A stretch of DNA of 7,292 bases from an uncultured Eubacterium sp. Lineage in GTDB: Bacteria > Bacillota > Clostridia > Lachnospirales > Lachnospiraceae. The stretch covers positions 1-7,292 of the forward strand of contig CAJTVR010000146.1 of the NCBI GenBank assembly GCA_910580075.1. Direction: 5' to 3'. Below the pieces are notes generated by a model. It saw only the letters and a list, made by a program, of their open reading frames with translations. It was not told where the DNA came from and did not search any database. Positions 1-6,544 of the stretch are shown in pieces (the first letter of the stretch is position 1; each line of letters opens with the position of its first letter). The position numbers were made by a program, and so were the translations under genes.

Positions 1-136
1 ATAAAGCATACCGTAACGCCAGGGCATCAGACACCGGTCCGTCCGCAGCCACAGACCTGAAGCAGAAAATTTAGAGTTTCTTACTGTTCGCAGGCGGAAC
101 AGAAAAAGGAAAAAGTTTCTCTGCCCGGCGTCCGGG
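1..136. repeat. Partial copy of a dispersed repeat element (core segment plus one inverted arm), cut by the window edge
   Basis: Positions 1-48 match 7245-7292 in the same orientation with no gaps, 42 of 48 identical by eye. Positions 58-136 match the reverse complement of 7089-7167 without gaps, 69 of 79 identical. The arm contains a GC-rich mini-hairpin CCCGG-CGT-CCGGG at its outer tip (124-136), a purine tract around 101-115, and a second hairpin CTGTTC/GAACAG (84-89 with 97-102). The outer tip ends 25 bp beyond the gerMN stop codon, so the element lies just downstream of the 3' end of that operon. No transposase or long reading frame is present. I infer that this is the right half of an element of about 290 bp whose other half lies outside the window. 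Confidence 0.8.
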
Positions 137-161
137 AATCCAATAGCTTTTCCGCACGCCC

Positions 162-1142
162 CTACTTTCCTTTCGCCTCCTCTTTAACATCCCGCACAAT
201 AACAGAACTCCCCTGTGCCTCGCTGACCAGGCTGTAATCCGGCTGGTACATTTTAGAGAGTTCACAGTCTGCCCGGTATGTGCCGCTTGTATCTCCGTTC
301 ACCGATATCTGCACCTGTTCAATATGCCCAAGCGATGCTAGTGAATTTACAATCGAATAAATAACAACAGGCTCCAGAATCTCATAATTTTGGTTTTTAA
401 AATTTTCATCCAGGTTCACATAACAGGAGCCATCCACAACTGCCACATTGATTAGTTTTGTTTCCTCCGGAATTGTCTTTCTTGCGTCCCCGCTCTTTGG
501 GCCTGTAATCAGATGTTCCATGACAAGTTTTTCCATTGAAATATTGCTGTTATAGTATACTTCCTGTGTTTCTTTTAAAAGCCCGTCCCCGGATTCGTTT
601 GAAAAAAACAGGTCAATCGTAGCATGCTGGAATGAATTAATCTGCTCCCCTGGATTTTCTACAAAAGAATCAATGGTCATCTTTCCTGCCACTTCGCCTT
701 TGCTGTCTTTTAACGGCTCTCCTTTTACAAAAAAACTGACGCTGTTGATTCCGTCAATCTGCGTCATTGTCTTAACGACTGACAGGCGGCACAGAATTTC
801 GGTGATCGGGTCCAGTTTGTTATATGAACTGCTAAAATCCAGATTCAGACAGTCCTGCTCTACTTCCCATGACAGAATGCTCACGCCTTCCGGAATGGCT
901 TTTACATAATCCACCGTATCCGTATCCATGGAAAGGCGGTCCAAAAATTCCTGAATCAGCCCGTCCACAGATTCGTTTTCCGGTTCATAACCAGTCTGAA
1001 CGGTCTGTGTCTGCCCGTTATCCACATAACTGATATAGTATGCATACTCTTTATTTCCAGAACCGCAGCCAGCCAGATAAGCTGCTGCCATAAACACAGC
1101 CGCTGATACCACAGCCTTTTTTTTGCTAAACGGATTTTTCAT
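162..1142 (-). CDS. GerMN-domain lipoprotein (GerM/LpqB-like), 326 aa
   Basis: Predicted surface lipoprotein with two GerMN (Germane) domains. The chosen ATG at 1142 follows AAGGAG by 5 nt. A longer in-frame reading exists up to 1226 but lacks such a site and would run into the kinase gene. Residues 1-26 form a lipoprotein signal: KKK, a hydrophobic stretch, then LAGC with Cys26 as the lipidation site. Domain 1 spans about residues 35-155 and domain 2 about 170-290. Each has the strand-helix pattern of the family, with the similar segments LNLDFSSSYNK and CYVNLDENFKN followed by a helix and a V-F/I-V-G strand. Bacillus subtilis GerM has the same double arrangement and a similar length. GerMN domains are non-enzymatic and thought to bind ligands or partners. 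It is the last gene of the block, 76 bp after the kinase, which suggests a role as kinase accessory or in the envelope or sporulation. The exact function is unknown. Confidence 0.9.
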   Translation of the reverse strand: MKNPFSKKKAVVSAAVFMAAAYLAGCGSGNKEYAYYISYVDNGQTQTVQTGYEPENESVDGLIQEFLDRLSMDTDTVDYVKAIPEGVSILSWEVEQDCLNLDFSSSYNKLDPITEILCRLSVVKTMTQIDGINSVSFFVKGEPLKDSKGEVAGKMTIDSFVENPGEQINSFQHATIDLFFSNESGDGLLKETQEVYYNSNISMEKLVMEHLITGPKSGDARKTIPEETKLINVAVVDGSCYVNLDENFKNQNYEILEPVVIYSIVNSLASLGHIEQVQISVNGDTSGTYRADCELSKMYQPDYSLVSEAQGSSVIVRDVKEEAKGK

Positions 1143-1155
1143 TCTGTCTCCTTCC

Positions 1156-1222
1156 CTGAGAAACTGACGGGTCATATTCCTCCGAAGCCGGATTCTGGCA
1201 ACATCATGCGGCCAGTTCTCAG
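1156..1222 (-). promoter_or_regulatory. Intercistronic stem-loop between the histidine kinase and gerMN genes
   Basis: On the minus-strand transcript, CTGAGAACTG (1222-1213) can pair with CAGTTTCTCAG (1166-1156), giving a 10-bp stem with one bulged base. The 5' arm contains the kinase TGA stop (1219-1221). The 3' arm ends 2 nt before the gerMN ribosome binding site AAGGAG (1153-1148), which stays unpaired. A smaller TCCG-GCTT-CGGA hairpin lies inside the loop. There is no U-tract, so it is not an intrinsic terminator. A role in mRNA processing, stability or translational coupling is inference. Confidence 0.4.
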
Positions 1223-2649
1223 ACAATATAATTCAGCGGAATGCGCACGTTAAAAATCGTGCCTTCGCCTTCGGTGCTGAACGCTTTAATGGCTCCGCGG
1301 TGCATCAGCACAATGCTTCTTGTAATTGCAAGACCTAAACCTGTGCCTCCGATTTCTTTTGAATGCGATTTGTCCACCCGGTAAAAACGTTCAAAGATCC
1401 TGTCTAAAGATTCTTCCGGTATGCCCATTCCGTTGTCTTCCACCTTGATATAGAAAAACTGGTGGTCTGCATTCAGTGATACATGCACCCAGCCATTTTC
1501 TTCATTATATTTGATCGCGTTTTCTACCAAATTGGAAATCGCAAGCGTCAGTTTTACCTCATCCACCTCTGCTGTAACCGGCCGGAAACTTTCTAACACC
1601 AGTTCCACATGTTTTTCCTGTGCAATCGGACGCAGACGCTTTAAAATCAGCTCCAAAAGCTCATTGATATTCAGTGATTCAATGTTCAGGCTGTCTGCAG
1701 ATTTATCCATTTTCACAAGCGACAGCAGATCCGTAATAATTTTATTTTCACGGTCTATCTCATTGGTAATATCCTGCATAAACTCTTTATACAGCTCTAA
1801 CGGCACATTTTCCTGCATATTTAAAGAATCTGCCAGTACTTTCATAGATGTAAGCGGTGTCTTCAGCTCATGGGATACATTGGAAACAAATTCCTGTCTG
1901 GAATCATCTAATACTTTCATACGGTCTAAAAGCTCGTTTGTCCGCTCGCAGATCAGCTCCGTTTCGGAATACGAATGAATCATCAGCTCCTCGCCGCCAT
2001 AGCCTGCCTGAATTTCATCAATGGATTTTGACAGCTGGATAAACGGCTGCGCCATATTTGAGGAAATCAGCACTGCAAGCACTACACAGGCAAATCCTGC
2101 AGTCAGCGACACGATAAATCCTATCTGTGACAGATATGCGATATGCGTCTGTGTCGAATCTGTCGATACGCTTACGAGAATAACGCCTGTCACTTCATCC
2201 AGGAGTGTCTGGCGCACCGGCACTGCGATTTCTATAAATCCATTCACCGGGTCATATTTTGTAACGTCATTTCCCTGAACGCATTTTACGACTTCTTCGG
2301 ATATAATAATCTTGCCGCTGTCAATGTCAAATGTATCTTTATGAATGCGGAACGCCCGGTCTATCACCAGAATTCTGCCATCATAAATATTCATCAGCTG
2401 CTCAAACTGCTTATTGATAATTTCATTTGTGTTATCTTCCAGATACCCGTAGGCAGAGATCTGGTCTGCCAGAATTTTAGACTGGGACAAAATATCGACC
2501 GTCCTTACATCAATCGCCCGCTTCTTATAGCCCCGGATGACAAAAAACTGCATAAAAAGCATAGGTGCAATTCCAAACAGAAGCAGTACAAGCAGCAGGC
2601 GGAATTTCAGGCTTTTTAAATAATCCCATATTTTCTTTTTTCTTTTCAT
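1219..2649 (-). CDS. Membrane sensor histidine kinase (HisKA/HATPase_c), 476 aa
   Basis: Sensor kinase expected to phosphorylate the response regulator encoded 11 bp upstream. The ATG at 2649 is preceded by TGGAG with a 5-nt spacer. A longer in-frame start at 2691 lies inside the regulator gene and is rejected. Residues about 17-38 form the first membrane helix, 40-172 an extracytoplasmic sensor region, and 174-198 the second helix. A HAMP-like linker runs to about 250. The HisKA segment has FVSNVSHELKTPLTS with the phospho-accepting His260. The ATP-binding domain shows the N box around Asn377 (NLVENAIKYN), the G1 box DNGMGI (405-410), an F box (ERFYRVDKSHS) and the G2 box GGTGLGL (434-440). 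All catalytic motifs are intact and the architecture matches PhoR/WalK-type kinases. The sensor region (about 130 residues) could be a Cache/PAS-like fold, but I cannot assign a ligand. Downstream, gerMN encodes a lipoprotein on the same face of the membrane as the sensor region. Confidence 0.95.
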   Translation of the reverse strand: MKRKKKIWDYLKSLKFRLLLVLLLFGIAPMLFMQFFVIRGYKKRAIDVRTVDILSQSKILADQISAYGYLEDNTNEIINKQFEQLMNIYDGRILVIDRAFRIHKDTFDIDSGKIIISEEVVKCVQGNDVTKYDPVNGFIEIAVPVRQTLLDEVTGVILVSVSTDSTQTHIAYLSQIGFIVSLTAGFACVVLAVLISSNMAQPFIQLSKSIDEIQAGYGGEELMIHSYSETELICERTNELLDRMKVLDDSRQEFVSNVSHELKTPLTSMKVLADSLNMQENVPLELYKEFMQDITNEIDRENKIITDLLSLVKMDKSADSLNIESLNINELLELILKRLRPIAQEKHVELVLESFRPVTAEVDEVKLTLAISNLVENAIKYNEENGWVHVSLNADHQFFYIKVEDNGMGIPEESLDRIFERFYRVDKSHSKEIGGTGLGLAITRSIVLMHRGAIKAFSTEGEGTIFNVRIPLNYIV

Positions 2650-2660
2650 TATGTCTCCAG

Positions 2661-3350
2661 TCAGCCATGGTAATAATACCCGACTCCCCACTTGGTATGC
2701 ACATATTTCGGTTCACTTGGATTTTTCTCGATCTTTTCCCTCATGCGCCTGACATGCACATCCACAGTTCTGACGTCTCCGGGATAATCCGCGCCCCATA
2801 CAAGATTTAAAAGTTTTTCTCGGCCGTAAACTTTATTTGGATTTCTTACTAAGAGCTCTAACAGTTCAAATTCCTTACCCGTTAAATTGACTTCCCGCTC
2901 CTGAATAAAGAGCCTTCTGCTCTCGCAGTCCAGACGCAGGTCCCCGTCCTCTATCATATGCATCCGCTCTTCCACGACTTTTTTCTTGCCGGTTCTGCGC
3001 ATAATTGCCTTAATCCTTGCCTTTACTTCCAGAATGTTAAACGGCTTTGTAATATAATCATCCGCACCGTACTCCAGGCCGAGAATTTTATCCATATCAT
3101 CGCCTTTTGCAGTCAGCATGACAATCGGTACGTCCGAAAACTCTCTGACCCGCTGGCAGACTTCCATACCGTCTATTTTGGGCAGCATCAGATCTAACAG
3201 GATCATATCGTAAGAGCCGGCATTTGCTTTCTGCAGCGCTTCCTCTCCGTCATAAGCACAGTCTACCTCCATGCCATCCTGCTCCAGACTAAACCGGATT
3301 CCTTTTACTATCAGCTTTTCATCGTCAACAACCAGAACCTTCTTTGCCAT
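2661..3350 (-). CDS. OmpR/PhoB-family DNA-binding response regulator, 229 aa
   Basis: Transcription regulator paired with the downstream kinase. The ATG at 3350 follows GGAGG by 5 nt. Upstream in-frame ATGs at 3368 and 3362 have no comparable site. The receiver domain (about 1-120) has the acidic pair Asp9/Asp10 (VLVVDDEK), phospho-acceptor Asp53 (LLDLMLP), Thr80 (MLTAK) and Lys102 (TKPF), so all conserved phosphorylation residues are present. The winged-helix Trans_reg_C domain (about 130-229) has LTGKEFELLELL, the recognition-helix region RTVDVHVRRMREKIE and the C-terminal wing WGVGYYY. Length is typical for the family. The gene is 23 bp downstream of the ComEA-like gene and 11 bp upstream of the kinase, so the three are almost certainly co-transcribed. 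The targets are not visible. The family is WalR/PhoP-like, but the sequence alone does not justify a specific symbol. Confidence 0.96.
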   Translation of the reverse strand: MAKKVLVVDDEKLIVKGIRFSLEQDGMEVDCAYDGEEALQKANAGSYDMILLDLMLPKIDGMEVCQRVREFSDVPIVMLTAKGDDMDKILGLEYGADDYITKPFNILEVKARIKAIMRRTGKKKVVEERMHMIEDGDLRLDCESRRLFIQEREVNLTGKEFELLELLVRNPNKVYGREKLLNLVWGADYPGDVRTVDVHVRRMREKIEKNPSEPKYVHTKWGVGYYYHG

Positions 3351-3373
3351 GCTAACCTCCATTGCCATTCATG

Positions 3374-4027
3374 CTATCGTATCACTTTTATTTTATCCTG
3401 AATCCTCGCATACACGCCTTCTCCAATTCCGTTCACATTCATAATCTCCTCCGGTGTCTGAAACCCGCCGCTGCTTTCCCGGTAAGCAATAATATCTGCA
3501 GCCTTTGCCTGGCCGATTCCATGAAGCGTCATAAGCTCTTCCTTCGATGCGGTATTAATATCGATCAGACCGTCCTGAAGCTCCTCTTTAGATTCCATAG
3601 CAGCTTTTGTTTCTTCTGTCTGCTCTTTATGCTCTTTTTTGGTCAGCACTTCAATCATATCCCCGTCTTTGATCTGCGCAGCCTGATTGAGCCCTTTGCT
3701 ATAGGCGTCTTTACGCAGTCCGCCTGCAAGGGCAATCGCTTCATAAACACGGCTGCCTGTTTTCAGTTCAAATACACCCGGACGGTTCACCGCGCCGCAG
3801 ACATAGACAAAACAGGAACCGCTTTGTGCTGCATCAGCCCCGCCGTTTTCGTCTGATACAGTCTGCTGTGCAGTTTCCTTATTTCCAGATTTCTTCTTTT
3901 CATGCGTTTCTTCTGTCTGCACTTTTGCATCAAGATACATTTTCGTGCTGCCCTTCGGGGCACATCCGCTCAGACATATCAATGCCCATAATAATAACAT
4001 GTATGCTGTTTTGTTTAATTTATTCAT
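3374..4027 (-). CDS. ComEA-like SLBB plus helix-hairpin-helix lipoprotein, 217 aa
   Basis: ComEA homologues bind double-stranded DNA outside the membrane during natural transformation. The start at 4027 (MNKLNK) is set by AAGGAG with a 7-nt spacer. The ATG at 4033 is only one base from GGAG, and a TTG at 4072 would include the leader hairpin. Residues 1-22 form a lipoprotein signal ending in LSGC (Cys22). Next comes a charged, low-complexity linker (about 30-70), then an SLBB domain (about 72-130; VYVCGAVNRPGVFEL and LNQAAQIKDGDMIEV), a Glu/Lys-rich linker, and a C-terminal HhH pair (about 155-217) with INTASKEELMTLHGIG and the second hairpin VNGIGEG. Classical ComEA is anchored by a transmembrane helix, whereas here the anchor looks like a lipid. 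First gene of the block. A general envelope role is possible, because no other com gene is in view. Confidence 0.92.
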   Translation of the reverse strand: MNKLNKTAYMLLLWALICLSGCAPKGSTKMYLDAKVQTEETHEKKKSGNKETAQQTVSDENGGADAAQSGSCFVYVCGAVNRPGVFELKTGSRVYEAIALAGGLRKDAYSKGLNQAAQIKDGDMIEVLTKKEHKEQTEETKAAMESKEELQDGLIDINTASKEELMTLHGIGQAKAADIIAYRESSGGFQTPEEIMNVNGIGEGVYARIQDKIKVIR

Positions 4028-4034
4028 ATGCATT

Positions 4035-4064
4035 CTCCTTTTCTGCCGGTAGCTGGAAAAGGAG
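4035..4064 (-). promoter_or_regulatory. Leader hairpin sequestering the ribosome binding site of the ComEA-like gene
   Basis: In the minus-strand transcript, CUCCUUUUC (4064-4056) is perfectly complementary to GAAAAGGAG (4043-4035), giving a 9-bp stem with a 12-nt loop. The 3' arm is the Shine-Dalgarno sequence used by the start codon at 4027. With the predicted promoter at 4087-4115, the leader would be about 53 nt and the hairpin would fill most of it. The pairing is seen directly. That it represses translation, or responds to a signal, is inference. There is no following U-tract, so it is not a terminator. Confidence 0.5.
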
Positions 4065-4086
4065 TCCCTCAATGCCTATCATTACT

Positions 4087-4115
4087 ATTTTATCGGAATT
4101 AAGCGGGCATTTCAA
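4087..4115 (-). promoter_or_regulatory. Sigma-A-type promoter for the ComEA-regulator-kinase-GerMN block
   Basis: On the minus strand the -35 hexamer TTGAAA (4115-4110, 5/6 to consensus) and the -10 hexamer TAAAAT (4092-4087, 5/6) are separated by exactly 17 nt. Immediately upstream (4145-4121) is an A/T-rich stretch that resembles an UP element. The predicted transcript start is near 4080, leaving about 53 nt of leader before the ATG at 4027. The four downstream genes have spacings of 23, 11 and 76 bp with no clear terminator between them, so this promoter can serve all of them. Confidence 0.65.
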
Positions 4116-4404
4116 TAGGATTTCTTAATTATTAAAAAAAATATGTTACAATACCGCTGCTATGGTATCAGCCAGCCTGATTCCTGAACCAGACCGGTTA
4201 TATTTGCTGCAAATAAAAAGAGGCTGCCGCATTAAGAAAAATGATACAAAATACAGCTGTTTTAAATCGTTTTTTACTATATCCTGTATGCATTTTACTT
4301 CGTGCAAAAGCCCCTTTTTACATTTCATATTAGAAACTCTTTACCAGATATCTTTGTGATTTAATACCTGAAAGGCACTGGCAGATTTTTATGACCCGGA
4401 TTTT
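4116..4404. other. AT-rich intergenic region between argD and the envelope block; no convincing gene
   Basis: This stretch carries no gene I can support. A 60-codon minus-strand frame (4146-4328) and a 65-codon plus-strand frame (4162-4359) both lack a ribosome binding site and recognisable domains. On the minus strand, ATACC (4168-4164) and GGTAT (4155-4151) can form a short stem, followed 9 nt later by a run of eight T (4141-4134). This may be a weak terminator for the arginine block, but the spacing is not canonical. The U-run also overlaps the A/T-rich tract upstream of the next promoter. The segment AAAAAGAGGCTGCCGC (4215-4230) looks like one arm of a terminator without its partner. Confidence 0.35.
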
Positions 4405-5601
4405 TTATGATACGAGTGCAAGTGCATCCATAAATTTTTCAGCCATTTCATCTACATCGGCCCGTGTGATTACAAGCGGCGGCAGAATACGGACGACATC
4501 GGTTCCTGCTGTTATTACAATCAGCCCTTTTTCCAGTGCTTTTGCAGAAATATCTGCTGCATTTTTAGACGTAACAACCCCCTGCATCAGACCCATGCCC
4601 CGGCGTCCGGTAAGGAAATCATATTTTTCTACGATTTCATCCAGCCGTGTTTCCAGATATGCCGAAACTTCCCTGACATGATCTAAAATCTGCATGCTTT
4701 CAAACAAATCAAATACTTTGCTTACTGCTGCACCCACAAACGGATTGCCTCCATAGGTCGTGCCGTGGTCCCCGGGAGCCAGTGATTTTTCTGCCACACG
4801 CTGGGTCATTAAAAATGCACCGACCGGCACACCGCAGCCAAGCGCTTTTGCCGTCGTCATAATATCCGGTTTTATACCGTAATGCTGCCATGCAAACATC
4901 TGCCCTGTCCGCCCCATGCCGCACTGGATTTCATCCAGAATCAGCAGGATATCCTTTTCATCGCAGAGTGCACGCACGCCTTTTAGAAATTCATGCTCTG
5001 CCGGGTGAATGCCGCTTTCCCCCTGAACCGTTTCCATAATCACCGCACAGGTATGGTCTGTGATCTGCTCTTTTACGCTCTCTATGTCATTTAAATCCGC
5101 AAAACGGACGCCTCCCATCAGCGGCTCAAACGGTTCTCTATAGTGCGCATTACCCGTCACAGACAGTGCGCCGATGCTCCTTCCATGAAACGAATGGTTC
5201 ATTGCAATCACTTCATGCCCGGCATGGCCGTCTCTTGTAAATGCATATTTTTTTGCTGCCTTAATGGCTCCTTCTACAGCTTCTGTACCGCTGTTTGTAA
5301 AGAAAATCCGGTCCATGCCCGATGCTGCCAGCGCCTTGTCTGCTGCCTGTGCCATTGGCACATTGTAATAAAGATTGGATGTATGCAAAAGCCTGTCGGC
5401 CTGGTCCTTCAGCGCCTGCGTATATTCCTGGTTATGGTATCCAAGCGCCATGACTCCGATGCCGGATGCAAAATCCAGGTATTCCTTTCCATCTGTATCA
5501 TACAGATATACGCCTTCTCCACGTTCAAACACAACCGGAAACCTGTTATACGTGTGCAGAACTGTCTGTTCCGTTTTCTGGATCCATTCCTGTTTCTTCA
5601 T
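4405..5601 (-). CDS. argD: Acetylornithine aminotransferase, 398 aa
   Basis: Class III PLP-dependent aminotransferase for the fourth step of ornithine synthesis: N-acetylglutamate 5-semialdehyde plus glutamate gives N-acetylornithine plus 2-oxoglutarate. It is cytoplasmic and normally a dimer. Seen motifs: the N-terminal HTYNRFPVVFERGEG signature (16-30), phosphate-binding NSGTEA (103-108), HSFHGRS (136-142), the PLP-ring aspartate in LDEIQCGMGRTG (Asp223), Schiff-base Lys252 in TTAKALGCG, HGTTYGGNP (279-287) and RILPP with Arg371. Length is normal. The ATG at 5601 matches the usual family N terminus. An AAGGAG lies 13 nt upstream, which is rather far, so translation may depend partly on coupling with argB, whose frame ends 56 nt inside this gene. 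Such enzymes can also act on N-succinyldiaminopimelate, but the argB neighbour supports the arginine role. Confidence 0.96.
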   Translation of the reverse strand: MKKQEWIQKTEQTVLHTYNRFPVVFERGEGVYLYDTDGKEYLDFASGIGVMALGYHNQEYTQALKDQADRLLHTSNLYYNVPMAQAADKALAASGMDRIFFTNSGTEAVEGAIKAAKKYAFTRDGHAGHEVIAMNHSFHGRSIGALSVTGNAHYREPFEPLMGGVRFADLNDIESVKEQITDHTCAVIMETVQGESGIHPAEHEFLKGVRALCDEKDILLILDEIQCGMGRTGQMFAWQHYGIKPDIMTTAKALGCGVPVGAFLMTQRVAEKSLAPGDHGTTYGGNPFVGAAVSKVFDLFESMQILDHVREVSAYLETRLDEIVEKYDFLTGRRGMGLMQGVVTSKNAADISAKALEKGLIVITAGTDVVRILPPLVITRADVDEMAEKFMDALALVS

Positions 5602-6502
5602 GATAATATTTCGTCTCCTTATCTCCTAAGATTGCCGTACCGATTCCTTTATTTGTAAAGATTTCCAGCAGCAGGCAGTGTGCTATGCGCCCGTCTAAAA
5701 TATGTACCCTGGATACGCCGTTGTCAATCGCATCTATGCAGTTATGTAATTTCGGAAGCATGCCGCCGCCAATATAGCCGTTGTCAATCAGATTTTTTGC
5801 TTCAGATACCGGAAGTTCCGAAATCAGGGTGGATTTATCATCCGGATTTCTGTATACCCCTTCGATATCAGTTAAAAATGCCAGCTTTTCCGCCGAAACA
5901 GCCCTGGCAATCGCACAGGCTGCGTCGTCTGCGTTAATATTATAAGTCTGGTAATTATCATCCATGCCAATCGGCGCAACAATTGGCAGGAAATCTTTTT
6001 CCAGAAGGTCATATAGGATTTTAGGACAGACTTCCTTTACGTCTCCGACAAATCCAATATCTTCCCCGTCTGCATATTTTTTCTCCACCTTAAGCATGCC
6101 GCCGTCTTTTCCGCTGACACCGACAGCCCGCACCCCTAACTGTTCCACAAGCTGCACTAAAGATTTGTTCACTTTATTTAATACCATTTCAGCGATTTCC
6201 ATGGTCGCATCGTCCGTCACCCGCAGCCCGTTGATAAATTTCGGCTCCATCCCGGACTTTGCAACCCAGCGGCTGATTTCTTTTCCGCCGCCGTGCACGA
6301 TAATCGGCTTAAATCCGACCAGCTTTAAAAGCGTCACATCTTCAATCACACTCCGCTTTAATCCCTCATCTGTCATCGCGCTCCCGCCGTATTTTACAAC
6401 AATAATCTTGCGGTTAAACCGCTGGATATACGGCAGTGCCTCTACTAATACAGAAGCTTTTTTTAACACCTCATCCATTGATTCATCTATTCTTTCTTCC
6501 AT
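5546..6502 (-). CDS. argB: Acetylglutamate kinase, arginine-sensitive type, with a C-terminal extension; 318 aa
   Basis: Phosphorylates N-acetylglutamate with ATP, the second and often feedback-controlled step of ornithine synthesis; amino acid kinase fold. Visible residues: Lys37 in VVKYGGSAM, GGGKEIS (71-77), NGLRVTD with Arg94, NINADDAA with Asn188 and Asp192, and Lys251 in GGGMLPK, matching the catalytic set of E. coli ArgB. An N-terminal helix of about 30 residues ending in EALPYIQRF is the mark of hexameric, arginine-inhibited enzymes. The ATG at 6502 is chosen because GGTGAT lies 8 nt upstream. A GTG at 6514 is inside that site. The conserved fold ends near GIGTAI (286-291), but the frame continues about 27 residues and overlaps argD by 56 nt. 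This tail is hydrophilic and unlike the family. It may come from loss of a stop codon, by base change or indel. It lies 42 bp after the GNAT gene. Confidence 0.95.
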   Translation of the reverse strand: MEERIDESMDEVLKKASVLVEALPYIQRFNRKIIVVKYGGSAMTDEGLKRSVIEDVTLLKLVGFKPIIVHGGGKEISRWVAKSGMEPKFINGLRVTDDATMEIAEMVLNKVNKSLVQLVEQLGVRAVGVSGKDGGMLKVEKKYADGEDIGFVGDVKEVCPKILYDLLEKDFLPIVAPIGMDDNYQTYNINADDAACAIARAVSAEKLAFLTDIEGVYRNPDDKSTLISELPVSEAKNLIDNGYIGGGMLPKLHNCIDAIDNGVSRVHILDGRIAHCLLLEIFTNKGIGTAILGDKETKYYHEETGMDPENGTDSSAHV

Positions 6503-6544
6503 AAAATCTATCACCTTTCTTTCATACAGAATCCGTAAATGTGC

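Noticed and set aside
105..136. Intrinsic terminator after gerMN formed by the CCCGG-acg-CCGGG tip
   Set aside because: On the transcript the five-pair stem is followed by CAGAGAAAC before any T-run, so the U-tract is about nine bases too far for a normal terminator. A weak effect is possible.
71..265. Minus-strand 64-codon frame across the repeat and the gerMN 3' end
   Set aside because: It overlaps the well-supported gerMN gene in another frame and has no ribosome binding site; its second half is repeat sequence.
1857..2619. Several plus-strand open frames across the kinase gene
   Set aside because: They are antisense shadows of an intact kinase with all motifs; none has a ribosome binding site or family resemblance.
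4146..4328. Minus-strand 60-codon frame in the argD-comEA gap
   Set aside because: No Shine-Dalgarno, no recognisable domain, and its end overlaps a possible terminator stem; a chance frame in AT-rich DNA.
4162..4359. Plus-strand 65-codon frame in the same gap
   Set aside because: No ribosome binding site, and it lies antisense to the frame above; composition looks non-coding.
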